Assembly (NCBI GenBank): GCA_027886175.1
Contig: JAJNNQ010000009.1
Span: forward strand, 14,171,501 to 14,235,500
DNA: 64,000 nt
Direction of reading: 5' to 3'
From: Phylloscopus collybita
Lineage: Eukaryota > Chordata > Aves > Passeriformes > Phylloscopidae
A program made the translations under genes and the position numbers. Every line of letters starts with the position of its first letter. The first letter of the stretch is position 1. The notes under the pieces were generated by a model. The model saw only the letters and a list, made by a program, of their open reading frames with translations. It had not been told where the DNA came from and did not search any database. Positions 51,601 to 58,799 of the stretch are shown here, in pieces.

Positions 51601-53949
51601 TTGTTAGACTCTTCAAATCCTTAGGAATACTTTGGCAAGTGAGAACAATGAACCATTTTTACTTCAGAAGTTGTTTTTAGCTATTGTATGAGGTTATTGT
51701 ACAGAATTTAATGCAACAGAATTTCAAAAGAGTAAAGGGAAAAAAAAAAAAAAAAGCCACAAAAAATCCCCAGCCCAAACCTGTTAAGCCTACTCTACGT
51801 CCATTATCCTGACTACTCACTTTCTTGCCACTTTGTTTACACTCTCTCTCTGATAAGGGCTGCTCAACAGGCCTGCCAGGTAACAGTTCTTAACCGAGAT
51901 AGCTCTTGACTAGCTATTAAACCATAACCTATGTCCTTTCTCCTCAGCAGTTGCTAATAATTTCAGGACTCCTTTCTATTACATGAACTTCATATCATGA
52001 ATACACAAATAAATCATACCCTTAACTTTTATTCCAAATAAGACAAAGCTGAATGCGAAGCACCATCACAGTGCAATCAGTGTAAAATGTAAGTAATTGC
52101 ATGATAGTTTCGCACTTTGCAATTCTCAGTGAAAGGCCAACCCAAAAAGCAACTCTGAAGAAGTTTTCTAAACCCAGGACATCTGCCCAGCAGAGGACTC
52201 AACTTATTCTACTTCTTTACACTCCTTCTCAGTGTGGGTTGCACTATGCAACTGTTTCTCAAACACATCTGACAGTACATAATTATCACCCAAAAGTTCC
52301 TTCAGTCACCTATTGACAAGCAGACATCTGGGATTTTAGTTTAAACTTTTATATATAAATAACAGGCAACCACAGAAAGTGTCACTTGTGGGAGATATCC
52401 ATCCGCAGATTTAGCATCTTATCACAGCATCTGTGCCACCGGCTCTCCTATATACTCTAATTAAACTGTGTTCTCTCTATTAGAAGCGCTATACAGTGTA
52501 GTAGTGCATAGAAAACACTATTTTCTAAACAGTACCATAACTTGGAGGAATAAAAAGACACTGCAAGCATACACAGACATGTTAACATACACACAGGTGT
52601 TATAACAGGTGTTTACAAGAGCTATTGGGGCAACACAGCAAGATCAAGAAGCTTGTTCGTATGAAGCAGTTCTCAGGTTACTGAAAAATGTAAAAAATCC
52701 ACAGTGGACAGCGCTAATTGTATGTAAATACAGGTATACCAGCTTGTTAGGTATTCACTTTTTACTTTGCTCTTGTCTCAAGCGCCCACAGAAACACTGA
52801 ATGAAGTGCTGCTCACCCTCCCAGCCACACTAGACGTGTTTCCTCGCTCAGCCACCGGGGAGGACCGGCACTGACTCTAACACTGTACTTGAAGATCAAG
52901 GATTCTATTTCCCCAAGAAAGAAAACGTCTGTTGAAACAATAGAGATAAGCAGCTCCTGGCCTCAGCGTTCACACCCCACCTCCCCAAAACAAATAATCA
53001 AACAAAAAATCTATGCGCCCGCCGCCCCGAGGCGGCACACGTGCCGAATGCCAGCGCTTACAGGGCCCGGGGCCGGGAGGGGAGGCTGCATTTGCCCGGG
53101 CGGAGCAAAGGCTCCGGTCCGGGGGCTCCTCCAGGCGGGAACGCCGCCGGTGCCCGCGCGCCCCCGCCAGCCGGACACGCGCGGGGGAGTCACGTGACCC
53201 GGGAAACCTCCCGGCACGAGAGCCACCGGGGCAGCCCCGGGAGCGGGGGGAGAGCTGCCGTCGCCATGACAACTTCCAGGGGGAGGGAAAACTTCAAATC
53301 CCAACCGTCAGTGCAGGAGCGGCTCCCTCTTAAAGGCGCACGCACACACAGACACATACACAGAGGCGGGCTCCCTTCCCCCCTCCGCCCCCCAGGCAGT
53401 GGCGATGGAGGAGAGGAGGGGGGCAGCCACCGGCGCTCACCGCGCGAACGACGAGGAGCCGAGACAAAAGGACCCGAGCCGAGAAAGGGTCTCGGTCGGC
53501 GGTAACGAGAGGGACCTAACTGCCCCAGGCAAAGCCGTAATACCCACTCTCTGCTGCCCGGAGGCGGCTTAGGACCTTCGCTCTCCCCTACAGACCCCGT
53601 CTCCGCTCCCGCCTTCCAAGAAAGCCGCTGGAGCCGCTCCTCCATCCCCGCTCCCCCCCTCCGCCCACCCGACAGACCTGGGCTCAGAGAGCCTCGCCCA
53701 CCCCGCTGCCCCTTCCCCTCCCAGACCCCGCTCGCCGCCCCGTCCCTCGCCCTTCGGTCCCCCCCGCTGCAGCCGGGACACGCCGCCGCCCCCTCTCTTA
53801 CCCACACAGTGCATGAGCCGGTGCCGCCAGGAGTCGAGTTCTCGGCGGACTCCCCTGCGCTCCGCCGTGCAGCGGGGGCTCCGGCACTGGGAGGCGGCGG
53901 CAGGAGGAGCGGGAGCCGCGGCGGCCATTCCTTCTGTTCCCTTTTCCAT
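2299..53949 (-). CDS. LCORL: LCORL, ligand-dependent nuclear receptor corepressor-like, complete 7-exon short isoform
   Basis: Joining seven minus-strand exons gives an uninterrupted frame of 600 codons plus TAG; I know the mammalian short form as about 602 residues. Order in the protein: N-terminal Cys-containing region, residues 1-98 (CRSPRC, then CSFC); PLDLTVN at 211-217 and VLDLSTK at 230-236, both CtBP-type; first pipsqueak-type HTH about 268-313; basic stretch RKKRGR 514-519; second HTH about 523-563; PPKKKLR 570-576; C-terminus SSKPV. All introns are GT-AG and phases agree across every junction. The start at 53949 is chosen because it gives an N-terminus (MEKG, then an Ala-rich run) like the mammalian one. 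Family knowledge: a nuclear, chromatin-associated corepressor/transcription factor related to LCOR. The NCAPG-LCORL locus is repeatedly linked to body size. No frameshift or internal stop is present. The identification is secure; DNA targets and partners in this species are inferred. Confidence 0.97.
3332..4738 (-). other. LCORL: LCORL intron 6
   Basis: GT-AG intron of 1407 bp, AT-rich. No repeat family or additional exon was recognised. A short CT-rich patch (CTCTCTCTC) lies near 4262-4285. Confidence 0.9.
4739..4829 (-). CDS. LCORL: LCORL coding exon 6, with second CtBP-like motif VLDLSTK
   Basis: This 91-nt exon completes Gly227 and encodes [10 protein letters not shown], a linker, and CSENSVS, ending with two bases of Gly257. 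The acceptor is TTCTTTGCAG|GG and the donor CTGG|GTAAGC, phase 1 in and phase 2 out. VLDLSTK (230-236) is a degenerate PxDLS-type CtBP site as in LCOR. The middle of the exon ([12 protein letters not shown]) is poorly conserved against mammals, but both ends align. The exon was found by phase and motif, since it is too short to stand out as an ORF. Confidence 0.94.
5278..5355 (-). repeat. CR1 LINE fragment
   Basis: The run TGGAGGCCTCCAGACCAACC followed by TCCTGCTAAGAGCAGGGTCA matches the CR1 3' portion in reverse complement. The fragment is short and both edges are approximate. Confidence 0.6.
6626..6655 (+). repeat. Uninterrupted A30 homopolymer
   Basis: Thirty consecutive A residues lie in intron 5 (poly-T in the LCORL transcript). 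I see no retrotransposed body or target-site duplication next to it, so its origin is unclear. It is likely to vary in length and to be error-prone in sequencing. Confidence 0.95.
7059..7160. repeat. A/C-rich low-complexity tract
   Basis: The tract is built from irregular AAAACC, CCAAA and CAAAC units with essentially no G or T on the plus strand. It is not a clean tandem repeat and has no coding sense. Confidence 0.8.
10236..10885. mobile_element. Degenerate avian ERV LTR-like repeat, copy A
   Basis: This stretch aligns by eye with 24366-25290. Shared blocks include GGGGAAATCACTTGCCAATT / ATCACTTACCAATT, the TTCCCAGGCT block, TCCTTCAGGAA, CCATGGTCCTC and GGAGCACCTC-like text. Its far end (CCACTCTACAGCCCTCCCCA, then ACTAAAACCTTGCCA) also fits an old endogenous-retroviral LTR family that I know to be common in birds. 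No retroviral protein frame is present; ORFs here are chance. Edges are approximate and orientation was not resolved. Confidence 0.6.
13517..13771 (-). CDS. LCORL: LCORL coding exon 5, with CtBP-type PLDL motif
   Basis: This 255-nt exon completes Asp142 and encodes residues 143-226, from [20 protein letters not shown] through the PLDLTVN motif (211-217) to EQNTQQ. The acceptor is TTTCTAG|AT and the donor CAAG|GTAAAT, phase 1 on both sides. PLDLT-type motifs recruit the CtBP corepressor in LCOR and many repressors. The open frame continues 25 codons into the intron (25 residues to the stop at 13440), so intron retention would give a truncated protein lacking both HTH domains. Confidence 0.96.
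13772..22798 (-). other. LCORL: LCORL intron 4
   Basis: GT-AG intron of 9027 bp. The one clear element is a 0.75-kb CR1 copy at 17160-17905. No coding exon was recognised elsewhere; scattered ORFs under 95 codons look random. Confidence 0.88.
17160..17905 (-). repeat. CR1 LINE, 3' portion about 0.75 kb
   Basis: In reverse complement of CR1 sense, the landmarks occur in family order: AAAGGGACC, CTCCTGACCCTGCACAGGAC, CACCATGTGCCTGAGA, GAGAGCCTGTTCCAG, CTCTGGGTGAAAAATGTTTT, CTTAATATCCAACCTAAACT, TCTCCTCCAGGCTGAA and CACCCAACACGGTGAA. It is the best-preserved CR1 here, but there is no intact reverse transcriptase frame. Open frames across it are artefacts. Confidence 0.93.
22799..22928 (-). CDS. 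LCORL: LCORL coding exon 4
   Basis: This 130-nt exon encodes residues 99-141, from [20 protein letters not shown] to ALFRKK, plus the first base of Asp142. The acceptor is TTTTCTAG|GAT and the donor AAAG|GTAATA. The first seven residues differ from the mammalian protein as I remember it, while the rest is almost unchanged. Ser/Thr/Gln richness suggests a flexible linker before the region of exon 5. Confidence 0.95.
22929..23159 (-). other. LCORL: LCORL intron 3
   Basis: Short intron of 231 bp between exons 3 and 4, with a consensus GTAAGT donor and a TTTTCTAG acceptor. No other feature is seen. Confidence 0.93.
23160..23239 (-). CDS. LCORL: LCORL coding exon 3
   Basis: This 80-nt exon completes Asp72 and encodes [20 protein letters not shown] followed by HKETAS. 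The acceptor is CCTTTAAG|AC and the donor AGT|GTAAGT (consensus), phase 1 in and phase 0 out. It carries the CxxC pair (CSFC, residues 87-90), which with the upstream cysteines may bind metal; that is an inference from spacing, not a recognised named domain. It lies only 231 bp upstream of exon 4 in the transcript. Confidence 0.96.
24366..25290. mobile_element. Degenerate avian ERV LTR-like repeat, copy B
   Basis: The copy carries motifs typical of a common avian ERV-derived [50 protein letters not shown], repeated CTGCTCCAGCATGGG-type phrases, ACCATGGTCCTCTCCA, GGGCTGCACGGGAATCTCTG and TCCAGTGACTGGAGCACCTC. The phrase 'gctcc..c.tgggctgca' recurs several times, giving an internally repetitive structure and long open frames on both strands (up to about 153 codons) that are not genes. 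It resembles copy A at 10236-10885. Ends are approximate and no TSD was identified. Confidence 0.65.
27956..27991. repeat. 18-bp tandem duplication
   Basis: The unit CATTATTGAAGTTACAG plus one base occurs twice head-to-tail; only the last base differs. It lies within intron 2. Confidence 0.9.
28457..28500. repeat. A/C-rich low-complexity tract
   Basis: Irregular poly-A interrupted by CC and ACC units in intron 2. No tandem period. Confidence 0.75.
29164..29187. repeat. Short (GT)n(TA)n(CA)n patch
   Basis: GTGTGTATATATATACACAC forms an almost perfect self-complementary dinucleotide patch able to fold into a hairpin. It lies 0.5 kb 3' of exon 2 in transcript order. Confidence 0.85.
29688..29753 (-). 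CDS. LCORL: LCORL coding exon 2
   Basis: This 66-nt exon completes Gly50 and encodes [21 protein letters not shown], with one base of the next codon. The acceptor is TCTCCAG|GT and the donor GAAG|GTAAAT. Entry and exit are both phase 1, so skipping it alone (66 nt, a multiple of 3) would keep the frame and remove 22 residues. The peptide is nearly identical to the mammalian LCORL sequence and belongs to the N-terminal region shared with LCOR. Confidence 0.96.
32800..33185 (+). repeat. Probable CR1 LINE internal (ORF2 5') fragment
   Basis: The phrases ACAGACTACATGGACCGCC, ACAGTCTTGGCCACAGCAG and CCATGAGATGGAATGCAGGA resemble the endonuclease-region text of CR1 ORF2 in sense orientation. It is heavily decayed with no open frame. 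Identified from memory of the family; edges approximate. Confidence 0.5.
39845..39896 (+). repeat. A-rich simple repeat
   Basis: About 50 bp of A with scattered T (AATAAATAAATAA in the middle), within intron 1. Confidence 0.9.
44510..44597 (-). repeat. CR1 LINE 3'-end fragment
   Basis: ATCATAGAAGAGCTTGGCTA, then GGAAGGGACCTTAAAGG, TCTAGTTCCAGCCCCTTGCT and GGGTAGGGACACCTTTC form the reverse complement of the last roughly 85 bp of CR1. It is very short, as 5'-truncated CR1 copies often are. Confidence 0.88.
51740..51756 (+). repeat. Short poly-A run
   Basis: About 17 A residues in intron 1, followed by A/C-rich text. No associated retrocopy is visible. Confidence 0.8.
53038..53043. promoter_or_regulatory. 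CACGTG E-box in a palindromic context
   Basis: CACGTG lies inside a GGCACACGTGCC context at the intron-1 edge of the CpG island. It is a potential bHLH-ZIP (USF/MYC/MITF-type) site. Function inferred from motif only. Confidence 0.4.
53189..53198. promoter_or_regulatory. Perfect palindromic E-box GTCACGTGAC
   Basis: GTCACGTGAC is the high-affinity USF/TFE-type box and resembles CLEAR elements. It lies about 600 bp into intron 1 within the CpG island. The ten-base palindrome makes it more likely functional than a bare CACGTG, but occupancy is unknown. Confidence 0.5.
53802..53949 (-). CDS. LCORL: LCORL coding exon 1 (residues 1-49 plus first base of codon 50)
   Basis: The 148-nt coding part begins at the ATG 53947-53949. 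It encodes MEKGTEG, a second Met at residue 8, an Ala/Pro-rich run, then [12 protein letters not shown] and a Trp/His/Arg/Cys segment ending in MHCV. The donor is G|GTAAGAG at 53801, phase 1. The Ala/Pro run is shorter than the mammalian poly-Ala tract. Met8 sits in a good Kozak context (GGAATGG) and could also serve as a start. Two upstream ATGs lie just 5' (53973-53981). The exon is embedded in the CpG island. Confidence 0.96.
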
Positions 53950-53972
53950 CTGCCTCTGACCTCACGCCCGCT

Positions 53973-53981
53973 CATTTACAT
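53973..53981 (-). promoter_or_regulatory. LCORL: Two upstream ATGs before LCORL start, including ATGTAA start-stop
   Basis: Reading the minus strand toward the LCORL start, ATG TAA (53976-53981) is immediately followed by a second ATG (53973-53975). The second ATG is out of frame with LCORL, overlaps its start codon and stays open through exon 1. Its context (A at -3, A at +4) is moderate. If the transcript begins upstream of 53981, both would tune LCORL translation. The transcription start is not known from sequence. Confidence 0.5.
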
Positions 53982-54008
53982 ACGAGCGCGCGCTCCCCCG
54001 GCTCCTCT

Positions 54009-54027
54009 CCCTCCCCCCCACCCCCCC
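54009..54027 (-). promoter_or_regulatory. G-quadruplex-capable G-run upstream of LCORL start
   Basis: On the minus strand there are two runs of seven G separated by T, then A and GGG. This satisfies a four-tract quadruplex pattern. It lies about 30 nt upstream of the start-stop ATGTAA, so it could act in promoter DNA or, if transcribed, in the 5'UTR. Confidence 0.5.
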
Positions 54028-54336
54028 TTTGCCTCGTCGAGCGCGCGCCCGCGGCCCCCCTTCCCCCCTCAGCATCCGGCACGGGGAGAGCGCGCGCCGC
54101 CTGGCGGGGTGACTGACGCGCGTCCCCGCTCCCCGCGGTTCCCCCGCCCCGCCGCCCGCCGTGCCTGGGCCCCGGTTCTCCCTTCCAGATCGCGGGCCGG
54201 TCCGAGACTGCGGCCGAGAACCTACAACCCTTCCCTGCCCGCCACTGCCCCGCTGCCCATCTATTTCCCCCGGCCTACAGCTCCCGCAGGGCAGCGCGCC
54301 ACCTGCTCTGGCCCGGCCAGGGCAGGCGGCAGCAAG

Positions 54337-54356
54337 GCACGCCGGGAGCTGTAGTT
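54337..54356 (-). promoter_or_regulatory. ZNF143/STAF (SBS)-like promoter motif
   Basis: The minus strand reads AACTACAGCTCCCGGCGTGC, matching the core ACTACAnnTCCC and much of the 3' extension of the ZNF143/SBS consensus. This motif is typical of CpG-island promoters and sits close to start sites. It is about 390 bp upstream of the LCORL ATG, suggesting the main or a second start site nearby, or a divergent promoter. Confidence 0.6.
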
Positions 54357-54680
54357 CATGAGGGAGGGGAGCGGCACCGCCCCCGACGTTTCTCCCTGGG
54401 TGGGTAGCGCAGCCGGCCCTGCCAGGGGTCCCAGCGCCCCGCGCCTCACAGTGCCGAGCTCAGAGCACCTCAAAAACCGGCGCGGGTCTCGCCTTCATCC
54501 CACGGTGTGTCCTGGGCGCTGCTTGGAGCGGAGCTCCTGGCTCAGGCGCCCCCCCGCCCCGCCTCATCCAGCCCCTCGCCCACAGCTGCCCCGGGGCTGC
54601 CTCCAGCTCACTCCCCCTCCGCCGCTGCCACCACCGCACGGACGCGGCTGTCACACAGCGCTGTGCCTTCCGAGCCAGCT

Positions 54681-57495
54681 CGCCAGGTTCACTCCGTTTG
54701 GAAATTTTCAAAGTTTTCTGAACTGCTACCCGGTTCACCAGTCTGTTTTTAACGGCTTTCCTTTCAGTCCAGTTTTTATGGGGTTGTTGGTCATGTAGAG
54801 CCGGATAGGGAAGTTTGCTGGGGACTGGCGTCACACAGCGTTATCTCCCACCACCCCTTTGGGAAAAGACTGCCGTAAAAACTAGGAGCTAAATCAGTTC
54901 ACTTCAGTATCTGGAAGCACGCCTGAGAGGGCTTACTATCAACCCACAAACTGAAGTCAGATTAAGGTAACTGCAAGAAAGTTAACACACAAACGTCAGA
55001 CTGGATTACTTGGAGCGTTTGACAACCACTTGGACCGGCGGTTGTGCTGCTCTGCACAGTCACCCTCGTATTGTGCCTCCAGCACAAGACACATATCCCT
55101 CCGCACCAGTCTAATGTGACAGTCGCTATCCGTGTCTTGCAAGAGGGCAATTAGCAGTCTTTTATTCCCTAGACAGAAGAATCAAGATCTGCAGTTTTCT
55201 CAGATCCTGGTGTGTCTTTGACTGCTTTCTCCTCCCCCATGCTCTCCTTCTCATACCAGTCTTTGTAAGCAGTGTCACTTTAGCAAGAAATTACATTTTT
55301 CTGTGCTTATTTGGTGGTTGTAATAGAAAACAGGATTTAATAAGGCCATGGAAAAGACAAGGCTCCGTTGCTTCTCCCCTTATCCCCCCATGTGGGTTGA
55401 AGGTGCAAGGCTGGAAAAAAACAAATCACTCTATCTATACCCAATTTTCTTCTTGTTGTATGAGCAGAGTTAACAGCAGCAATACTGTGTCAAAACTGCA
55501 GAAGAGCTTCAAGTTTGAACAATGAAGGGGAAGTTATTCCCCACTCATTCATCCCTTTATGTATCTGTGTAGACTGTCAGAAGCAAGGCTATGCAGGAGT
55601 GGAGTCCTTACCACCCTTTAGTGGAGCCTTTCAGGAGTATGGCAAAACTGGAAGTGCAGGTGTAAAGACAGCCTGTTGCTTCCTCTAACTTTTCATCATG
55701 GCAGCCAGCAATAAATAAGCAGCAACTTACCAGTCTCCTTCAGCTCAGATCTGCTGCAAGTGCTTGGGTCTCATACTGGCCTTCCAAACAGCAACGAAAA
55801 CTTTCAGTCTTACCTCAAAGAAGTGGCAAAACACAAGGTAACTCAGAGAAGACAAACCCCACCCAAATTAAAATGTAGCCTTCTTTGGATAATGCATCAC
55901 TTTTAAACTAATAGTAGCCGTCCTGTATTTTTTTTTTCCCCGTAAGACTGGTTAAAAACAAATCTCTAATGAATTGGCTTCTACTGCAAGCCTTACCTGA
56001 TGGATATTTCCTTCTGAACTTCATAAAGATGTTCTTTTTTTATGGGTGAAGGACACATTCAGGGATTGCTTGTAGAGGACCCTAAAGTTCAGTTTTGCTT
56101 CCACTGGAACAAACAAAACTTTGGAAACAGACAGTAGATCACATCATTTTTTTGTAAAGAAATTTCATAAAAATAACCTTTGTCACTTCTGTAAAACAGC
56201 TAATTGAGCTTAATGAATTCAACACAGAAGAATTTTAAATGAATGGTGTTTAACTGAATCCCTGAGCTTATGTGATATGAATCAGTTTCATAGGGACGCA
56301 AATGTCCAACATTTGAAGTTTATTTTGATGTTTCTATGATTAAATAAAGAATAGGGGAAGAACTATGCCCTCCTCTCATTTTGTGAAATTAACATAATTT
56401 CTGTTGCAGTTTCAAGGTTTCTCCTGTTTGAGAGACTTCTCTAGGCATGAAAAGAAATAGTAACAAAACTGAAAACCTTGGTGGACAGATTTCAGAGAGA
56501 AGGAGGAGAAAAGGAAAAAGAAAGCATTTGCAACTGAATTTTTATAGTTGCCAAGGTTTTGAACTCTTAGTCCTTCTGAAAATACTGTCTAGAAATCAGA
56601 TATGCTGTAGAGACTAGTTTTGCACCACTCCCTCCCTTAGAGATGTTTTATTTTTCCAAACAAAACTGAACCAGGTAAACCAAGGATCCTGCTTCATCAA
56701 ACCTTCAGGGATGTTATTTTTACACTAATGGTACCAGTTTTTCTTCTCTATGAAAATGACTTTCCAGCCAAGAGATTACTTCTTGTATGGATTTGTACTT
56801 GATTTTATAGAAACATTTTCAGTTTTCTGAACAAGGGTTGGATCAAAACTCCAAGGCTGATTGAGGGCAGAAGCTGAAGCAGTGAGGGGTAGTTTCAATT
56901 TAGTTAATTTTAGCTGCATGTCCTAGCTAATTTTTATGGGATCAGAGTGCCAGTTACCTAGAAATGGCTCTGGAGACAAAGTCCAGAACAGTATTTTTGA
57001 AGCTACAAGAATTATTCTTGCTGTTCTTGCTGTATGTTTCATCTTGTATTAATTTGGGTTTAAAGAGAAATTAGAACACTCAGAGATGCTTACAGTTTGA
57101 TACCATAACCCCATCAAAATCTGACATTTTGAGCTGATTTTTAAATTAATTTTTTTAACACATTGGGGAGATTTAACTATCTTATCGAAACATTGCAAAA
57201 TTCTTCATCACCAGAACCTCTTTATAATTAGTCCCCAAAGGTGAAATTCACTCCTTTACAGACAGCTTTGCATGGGTCTTTGTCACATAAGTACTGTGCT
57301 ATGGAAACTGGGGGCAATGATGAAGTGTAATTAAAACAGCCTAACTTGAACAGTCAAAACCTTGTAGCAAGCCTTCTGCAGGTGCAATCAGTGGTGAGCT
57401 ACTCTCACATGAATGCAATTAGTAAACCTTGAAATTGTCAGTGTCTTGGTAAAACAGAAAGGGTTAAATGATGACTTGTGTGATAGCTTTGTGAA
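54681..57495. other. Sequence upstream of LCORL, no feature recognised
   Basis: Mixed to AT-rich single-copy-looking sequence between the CpG island and the CR1 at 57496. I see no coding exon, no repeat family and no RNA gene. It may hold regulatory elements that cannot be judged from one sequence. Confidence 0.7.
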
Positions 57496-58007
57496 TTACA
57501 GAATCACAGAATTTTAGGTTGGAAGAGACCTTCAAGATCATCAAGTCCAACCCATGCTCTAACACCTCAAATAGACCACGGCACCAAGTGCCATATCCAG
57601 TCTTTTTTTAAACACATCCAGGGATGGTGACTACACCACTTCCCCAGGCAGGCCATTCCAATACTTTATCACTCTTCCTGTGAAAAACTTTTTCCTAATA
57701 TCCAACCTATATTTCCCTTGACGCAGCTTAAGACTGTGTCCTCTCAGTTGTTGCCTGGAGAAAGAGACCAACCCCCAACTGACTGCAACCACCCTTCAGG
57801 AAGTTGTAGAGAGTGACAAGATCACCTCTAAGTCTCCTTTTCTCCAGGCTAAACAACCCCAGCTCCCTCAGTCGTTCCTCACAGGGTTTGTGTTCCAAGC
57901 CCCTCACCAGCCTCGTTGCCTCCTCTGGACACGCTGAAGCATCTCAATGTCCTTCCTAAACTGAGGGGCCCAACACTGGACACAATACTCAAGGTGTGGC
58001 CTCACCT
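57496..58007 (-). repeat. CR1 LINE, 3' portion about 0.5 kb
   Basis: In reverse complement of CR1 sense: ACAGAATCACAGAATTTTAG, GGTTGGAAGAGACCTTCAAG, CATCAAGTCCAACCCATGCT, CAGGCAGGCCATTCCAATAC, TTTTTCCTAATATCCAACCT, GCCCCTCACCAGCCTCGTTG and AACACTGGACACAATACTCA. It is well preserved and probably younger than the copy at 17160-17905. Truncated at its 5' side as usual for CR1. Confidence 0.95.
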
Positions 58008-58129
58008 CATATTGCTCATAATCATTGATACTTGAAAGATACACTGCAACAGAAAATAGAAGGGTGGAAATAATGACACTAGAGGATACTTCACCATAAA
58101 CACTAACATGGTCATTCTTTTTTCTTCAG

Positions 58130-58237
58130 CAGAGGCAGCTGGACCAGCAGCTGGTAGTACAGCAAGAGTGCTGTGAGAGAAGGGCCAGCACATTATCTGC
58201 CACTTCCATGTCTGTGGTGGCAAGCAGCAGAGCCCAG
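58130..58237 (+). other. Candidate unassigned exon (108 nt) on the plus strand
   Basis: The block is bounded by a good acceptor (ATTCTTTTTTCTTCAG) and donor (CAG|GTAAAA). It is more GC-rich than its AT-rich flanks and open in one frame for all 36 codons, starting QRQLDQQLVVQQECC and ending VVASSRAQ; the other two frames have stops. At 108 nt it is symmetrical, phase 0-0. I recognise no protein family and see no partner exons, so it could be an exon of a transcript divergent from LCORL, a repeat remnant or chance. Confidence 0.25.
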
Positions 58238-58727
58238 GTAAAAAAGATTATCACTAATCTAGTAGTTTAGACTTTAAATTTTCATGACAACCTCAATCAG
58301 TGTGGAGATACAAAAAAGTATGTTCATAATCCAGATGTTGCTGATATTTGGGTTAGGGGCCCTGTGAGTCTTGAAAATTAAACTCCAAACATTTCTTTGC
58401 ATTATCATCAGTTGTAAACAAAAATGAAGGGAAATGAAGGGAAAACAAAAGAGCAAACTCTAATAGGAGCAATTGGAAAAGTTTCCATTTCACGCACAAG
58501 TGGAAGAATGAGCTTTTTAACAAAGCAGAAAAGTGAAGCAAGTTCAGGTCTCCTCATCGACTTCTGGATCACCAGGCAGAAGTATGATTGTAAGCATTCC
58601 AGGTTTACGTCTTTTATATCTTTATGCTCATATAAGATTCAAAATAGTTTACAAATTATGTTGGGTGGAGAGACTATAATAACAGGTGTCTTACAGATGA
58701 AAGAGATTATCTGTTTATACTTGAAGT

Positions 58728-58799
58728 TTCAGGGTATGTGTAATATTGTGAGTTGGAAGGGATACATATGGATCATTGTGTTCAACTGGAAAACCCGCA
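58728..58799 (-). repeat. CR1 LINE 3' fragment, left half, split by an LTR
   Basis: TGTGAGTTGGAAGGGATACA, then GGATCATTGTGTTCAACTGG matches the same CR1 3' segment seen at 397-510. It ends exactly where the solo LTR begins, and the CR1 text resumes on the other side (59529). Confidence 0.7.

Larger units (their letters stand above)
29754..53801 (-). other. LCORL: LCORL intron 1 (24 kb)
   Basis: GT-AG intron of 24048 bp. It contains an internal CR1 fragment (about 32800-33185), a CR1 3' scrap (44510-44597), an A-rich tract (39845-39896) and the 3' shoulder of the CpG island (about 53000-53801). No further LCORL exon was recognised. Stretches at about 31440-31860 and 48450-49300 are more C/G-rich or ORF-bearing than their surroundings, but I can assign neither to a gene or repeat family. 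Confidence 0.85.
53000..54680. promoter_or_regulatory. LCORL: CpG island over LCORL exon 1 (promoter region)
   Basis: Base composition changes abruptly from AT-rich to very GC-rich with dense CpG near 53000 and reverts near 54680. The island spans the start of intron 1, exon 1 and about 0.7 kb upstream. Such islands are usually TATA-less promoters of broadly expressed genes. It contains GC boxes (CCCCGCCCCGCC near 54142), two CACGTG boxes, a ZNF143/SBS-like site and a G-quadruplex-capable run. Long GC-rich ORFs on both strands here are compositional artefacts. The exact transcription start is not visible. Confidence 0.9.

Noticed and set aside
53190..53975. 261-codon minus-strand ORF beginning [10 protein letters not shown]
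   Set aside because: It overlaps LCORL exon 1 in another frame and runs through the splice donor into GC-rich intron. Only its start is of interest, as a uATG; it is not a separate gene.
53809..54354. 181-codon plus-strand ORF in the CpG island
   Set aside because: Pro/Ala/Arg-rich composition typical of GC-rich antisense frames; no domain and no conserved start or splice context.
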